In this document: in pieces, positions 60,570 to 64,000 of the stretch
How positions within the stretch are numbered: the first letter of the stretch is position 1
Layout of the letters: each line of letters starts with the position of its first letter
Origin: Owenia fusiformis
Lineage: Eukaryota; Annelida; Polychaeta; Sabellida; Oweniidae
Assembly: GCA_903813345.2 (NCBI GenBank)
Contig: CAIIXF020000001.1
Location: forward strand, 15,891,915-15,955,914
Direction of reading: 5' to 3'
Length of the DNA stretch: 64,000 bases
Notes under the pieces: generated by a model
Database searches by the model: none
Seen by the model: only the letters and a program-made list of their open reading frames with translations
Told to the model about the DNA's origin: nothing
Made by a program: the position numbers and the translations under genes

Positions 60570-61239
60570 TTTATTTTTTAAGTTTAGCATATTAAGAAAA
60601 GATTAACATTGAAAAATGTTGCCACCTAAGTGATGTCATACGGAAAGCGAAAGGGGATATACCGCAGAATTTAAAATTCAATGGAGTTTTAACATGGGAG
60701 TGATATCACACACCGCGGCCCAGTCAGATATATTTCTGCGCACTTTATTTATTTAATTCACTTTGAACAACGCACCCCTGTAATTCATTCAGTGCGCAAT
60801 TAAAAATTGTTTATGAGTGATATCGCACACCGCGGCCCAGTAAGATCGATTTCTGCGCACTTTATTTATTAACACACTCAAAATATCGCGCTGAAGCTTG
60901 TATATGCTGGCGCGATGTAATTATAGTTTTCTGTTAATAAATACCCAACAAGAAAAGATAGCACAACGAATTCAACTTTTTTCGAAAGACTGCAGACTTG
61001 ACCTGCGAAATTGTAATTTTGGATCACAGTGATGCCTCTAGAGAGGATATCTATGAGAATTACAGATTATAGTGCGCAGAATTATAAAGTCAAACTGACC
61101 TCAAAATGGTAGTACACAGTGTACACTGCCATCTTTCAATAAAGTAACTACAGACCTTCGTATACAAAATACCAGAATGATTGATGTAATACCTGTATAC
61201 CATTTCTTCTGGGAGAAGGAAAGTTCCTATATGTATTCC

Positions 61240-61382
61240 ATGGCCGTAGCCAGGGGGCCTCACCCCCTCCCCCTTGCCAAATATTCGTTCAAAATCATGC
61301 AGTTTTTCACCATTCTTAGCACTTTTCGCAAAAGCTCCCCCCTCTTGGCAAAATCTCCCCCTTGGTAAAACCACTCCCCCAG
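61240..61382. repeat. CCCCCTC-rich interspersed repeat
   Basis: GTAGCCAGGGGGCCTCACCC then CCTCCCCCTTG, ending TCTCCCCCTTGG...CTCCCCCAG. The GTAGCCAGGGGG start is frequent in decayed invertebrate transposons. Confidence 0.5.
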
Positions 61383-61580
61383 GTTAATCCATGATACGGG
61401 TCTGTATTCTTAGACGAGATTGTTCAAGAACATAAGGTGCCACCTGTTAAAAGCTAGGAGATCTTTTCTAAGTTATTAAGTTATCAATCAGCAGACTGGT
61501 AATTGTATCCCCCACCCACTTCAAACTCCATACACTAACATACTATTACAATTTTATCTGTGTTTATTTGACTGTAGAAG

Positions 61581-61710
61581 GTGTACATTCATATTGCATC
61601 ATATTGCACCGCATTGTATTACATCATATTGCACCACATTGTATTGCATCATATTGCACTGCATTGTATAACATCATATTGCACTGCATTGTATTGCATC
61701 ATATTCCGTA
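61581..61710. repeat. 25-bp tandem repeat, array 1
   Basis: Units CATCATATTGCACCACATTG then TATTG, about five copies. Followed by unique sequence that is duplicated 913 bases downstream. Confidence 0.85.
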
Positions 61711-62038
61711 TTTACCATTTCGTTACAGTTTTATTACATAAAATGTTATTTATAAGATTATAATTTTCAAACATTGAAAATATTTTATACAATATCAATT
61801 AAAAGACATGAAATGGCCCAAAATAATATATTTTCAATGGAACCCTTTGCAAGGGTCACTTCAACATAACGCCACGTGTAATCTGTATGCATACGCCCTC
61901 TTTTAATGACCATTATCTTTGAAACCATATTAGAATCGAATCTGATAAAAGTGCGCATCATGGTCCTGGATGTGCTGCGCGCTAGAATCGGGAAATCTCA
62001 AAGTTCTCCTCGTTAGAGCCATCAATATTATCCAAAAT
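61701..62038. repeat. Direct duplication, left copy
   Basis: From ATATTCCGTATTTACCATTT to ATATTATCCAAAATTG, nearly identical to 62614-62952 (913-bp offset, a handful of differences). Confidence 0.88.
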
Positions 62039-62338
62039 TGTACGGAAAGCGATAGGGGACATGCGCATAATTCAAAATCGAATGGAGTTTTAACATGGGA
62101 GTGATATCACACACCGCGGCCAGTCAGATAGATTTCATCGCGCACTGAATGAATTACAGGGGCCGCGTTGTGCAAAGTTAATTAAAATAAAGTGCGCACA
62201 AATTCCGGCATTCAGTGCGCGATGAAAAAATGATTATCTGTGAATAAATAACGAATAAAAATTCGTGGCACCACGAATTTGATTTTTTTCGAAAGACTGC
62301 GGAGTGAACCAGCGAAATGACAATTTTGGATAATATTA

Positions 62339-62625
62339 ATTATTTTATTGCATTTTATTGTATCATATTGCACTACATTGTATTGTATCATATTGCACTG
62401 CATTTTTTGCATCATAGAACACTGGTTTGTATTGCATCATATTACACTACATTGTATTGCATCATATTGCACTGCATTGTATTGCATCATATTGTTCTGC
62501 ATTGTATTGCATCATATTGCACCACATTGTATTACATCATATTGCACCACATTGTATTGCATCATATTGCACTGCATTGTATAACATCATATTGCACTGC
62601 ATTGTATTGCATCATATTCCGTATT
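62339..62625. repeat. 25-bp tandem repeat, array 2
   Basis: About eleven copies of the same CATCATATTGCAC(C/T)(A/G)CATTG-TATTG unit. The frame-compatible 25-bp unit gives His/Ile/Leu-rich open frames in several frames, which are not genes. Confidence 0.88.
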
Positions 62626-62952
62626 TACCATTTCGTTACAGTTTTATTACATAAAATGTTATTTATAAGATTATAATTTTCAAACATTGAAAATATTTTA
62701 TACAATATCAATTAAAAGATATGAAATGGCCCAAAATAATATATTTTCAATGGAACCTTTTGCAAGGGTCACTTCAACATAACGCCACGTGTAATCTGTA
62801 TGCATACGCCCTCTTTTAATGAACATTATCTTTGAAACCATATTAGAATCGAATCTGATAAAAGTGCGCATCATGGTCCTGGATGTGCTGCGCGCTAGAA
62901 TCGGGAAATCTCAAAGTTCTCCTCGTTAGAGCCATCAATATTATCCAAAATT
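62614..62952. repeat. Direct duplication, right copy
   Basis: Copy of 61701-62038. Here it is followed by a minus-oriented TACGGAAAGC block, whereas the left copy is followed by a plus-oriented one. Confidence 0.88.
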
Positions 62953-63549
62953 GTCATTTCGCTGGTTCACTCCGCAGTTTTTCGAAAAAAATCATATTCG
63001 TTATTTATTCACAGATTATCATTTTTTCATCGCGCACTGAATGCCGGAATTTCTGCGCACTTTATTTTAATTAACTTTGCACAACGCGGCCCCTGTAATT
63101 CATTCAGTGCGCGATGAAATCTATCTGACTGGGCCGCGGTGTGTGATATCACTCCCATGTTAAAACTCCATTCGATTTTGAATTATGCGCAGGTCCCCTA
63201 TAGCTTTCCGTAAAAATTGTCATTTCGCTGGTTCACTCCGCAGTCTTTCGAAAAAAATCAAATTCGTGGTGCCACGCATTTTTATTCGTTATTTATTCAC
63301 AGATAATCATTTTTTCATCGCGCACTGAATGCCGGAATTTCTGCGCACTTTATTTTAATTAACTTTGCACAATGCGGCCCCCGTAATTCATTCAGTGCGC
63401 GATGAAATCTATCTGACTGGGCCGCGATGTGTGATATCACTCCCATGTTAAAACTCCATTCGATTTTGAATTATGCGCAGGTCCCCTATAGCTTTCCGTA
63501 GATGTCACGATGTGGTCACTTAGGTTGAAAATATTTTCGATATGCTAAA

Positions 63550-63840
63550 TCATTGAATTGGCACATTAGATATAACATTTAATTTTAACATAGTGTGTCC
63601 GTTATATATTGTTGTTAAAAATATTCCATTCTTGATGAGCTTTGTTAATTCTTCTTTATCGAGTAGCAGACGAGATAAAGAAACATTATCAAAGCGACTG
63701 TCGGATAAATTATGAATGTAGTGAACCCCGCTTTCCCGAACCCGAGTTTCCAGAATTCGCCTCGCATTCCTCTGACTCTTTCTCAAGATTTGGACCCTAA
63801 TTTTCTTCCGCGCAAACGCGGAAATATATTGTACACTTAC
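63550..63840 (-). other. Short open frame of unknown nature
   Basis: Reads MRKSQRNARRILETRVRESG and then VHYIHNLSDSRFDNVSL. The composition is more protein-like than that of neighbouring frames, but I recognise no family and no splice partner. It borders the inverted-repeat complex. Confidence 0.2.
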
Positions 63841-64000
63841 TTTATCATCCTGGTGTCTCGTTTATAACACCCTTGTAATTACGGGGGGGGAGGTTTGACC
63901 CCCCACTTACCAAAAGCTGGAACATGCATACCTTTATATACTCAACCGGCCAAGTATTAACAGTACAAAAGGGAGAAAAAATCTACCAGGTCCATAATTC

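Larger units (their letters stand above)
60570..63565. mobile_element. Nested inverted-repeat transposon complex
   Basis: Four related blocks start TACGGAAAGC and include GAGTGATATCACACACCGCG: plus orientation at about 60640-61025 and 62039-62330, minus at about 62953-63213 and 63214-63500. The outer flanks also match in inverted order (CCTAAGTGATGTCA at 60626; complement near 63500-63528). It is a large foldback structure with internal duplications. Confidence 0.75.

Noticed and set aside
61581-62676. His/Ile/Leu/Cys-rich open frames
   Set aside because: Translations of a 25-bp tandem repeat in several frames, not coding.

Overview
The window looks like nuclear DNA from an invertebrate animal. 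It is AT-rich, its genes have many short exons with GT-AG introns, its transposons are the non-autonomous DNA type common in marine invertebrates, and its three recognisable genes have clear animal relatives. I cannot place the species. A deuterostome invertebrate (hemichordate, echinoderm or similar) or a lophotrochozoan would both fit. Nothing indicates a bacterial or viral origin, and there is no CRISPR array.

Layout. (1) About 1.1-45.2 kb, minus strand: one large gene for a dual-specificity cyclic-nucleotide phosphodiesterase of the PDE10A type. It has an N-terminal extension, GAF-A, GAF-B and an HD-type catalytic domain. I could place 23 exon positions, and the reading phase agrees at every junction, giving 782 codons up to the last exon found. 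The final exon, expected to carry the end of the catalytic domain, was not found and probably lies beyond base 1. (2) 49.4-54.1 kb, minus strand: a complete nine-exon transporter of the SLC49A4/DIRC2 family (508 codons plus stop). (3) 55.2-57.2 kb, plus strand: a secreted GH5 endo-beta-1,4-mannanase in three firm exons plus one tentative signal-peptide exon. (4) 57.2-64 kb: gene-poor and rich in repeats.

The main discovery is in the PDE10A-like gene. Four exon positions are present as tandem variants of identical length and phase: the last GAF-A exon (2 copies, 51 nt), the exon with the HD metal motif (2 copies, 156 nt), the exon with the TA(C/S/A)DL metal-ligand motif (3 copies, 112 nt) and the following exon (2 copies, 81 nt). 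This is the layout of mutually exclusive exons and would allow 24 catalytic/GAF combinations. One variant of the last exon has Glu where PDEs have the invariant purine-binding Gln, so isoform choice could change substrate handling. A 69-bp tandem duplication also copies the 3' splice site of a GAF-B exon and leaves an in-frame 23-codon extension possible.

The introns and intergenic DNA hold many transposon remnants: a 1.07-kb mariner-like element with perfect 42-bp inverted ends and a decayed transposase fragment, a pogo/Tigger-like element, several foldback hairpins, two copies of a MITE family around the transporter gene, a 27-bp minisatellite in PDE10A intron 1, and a 3-kb nested inverted-repeat complex near the right end.
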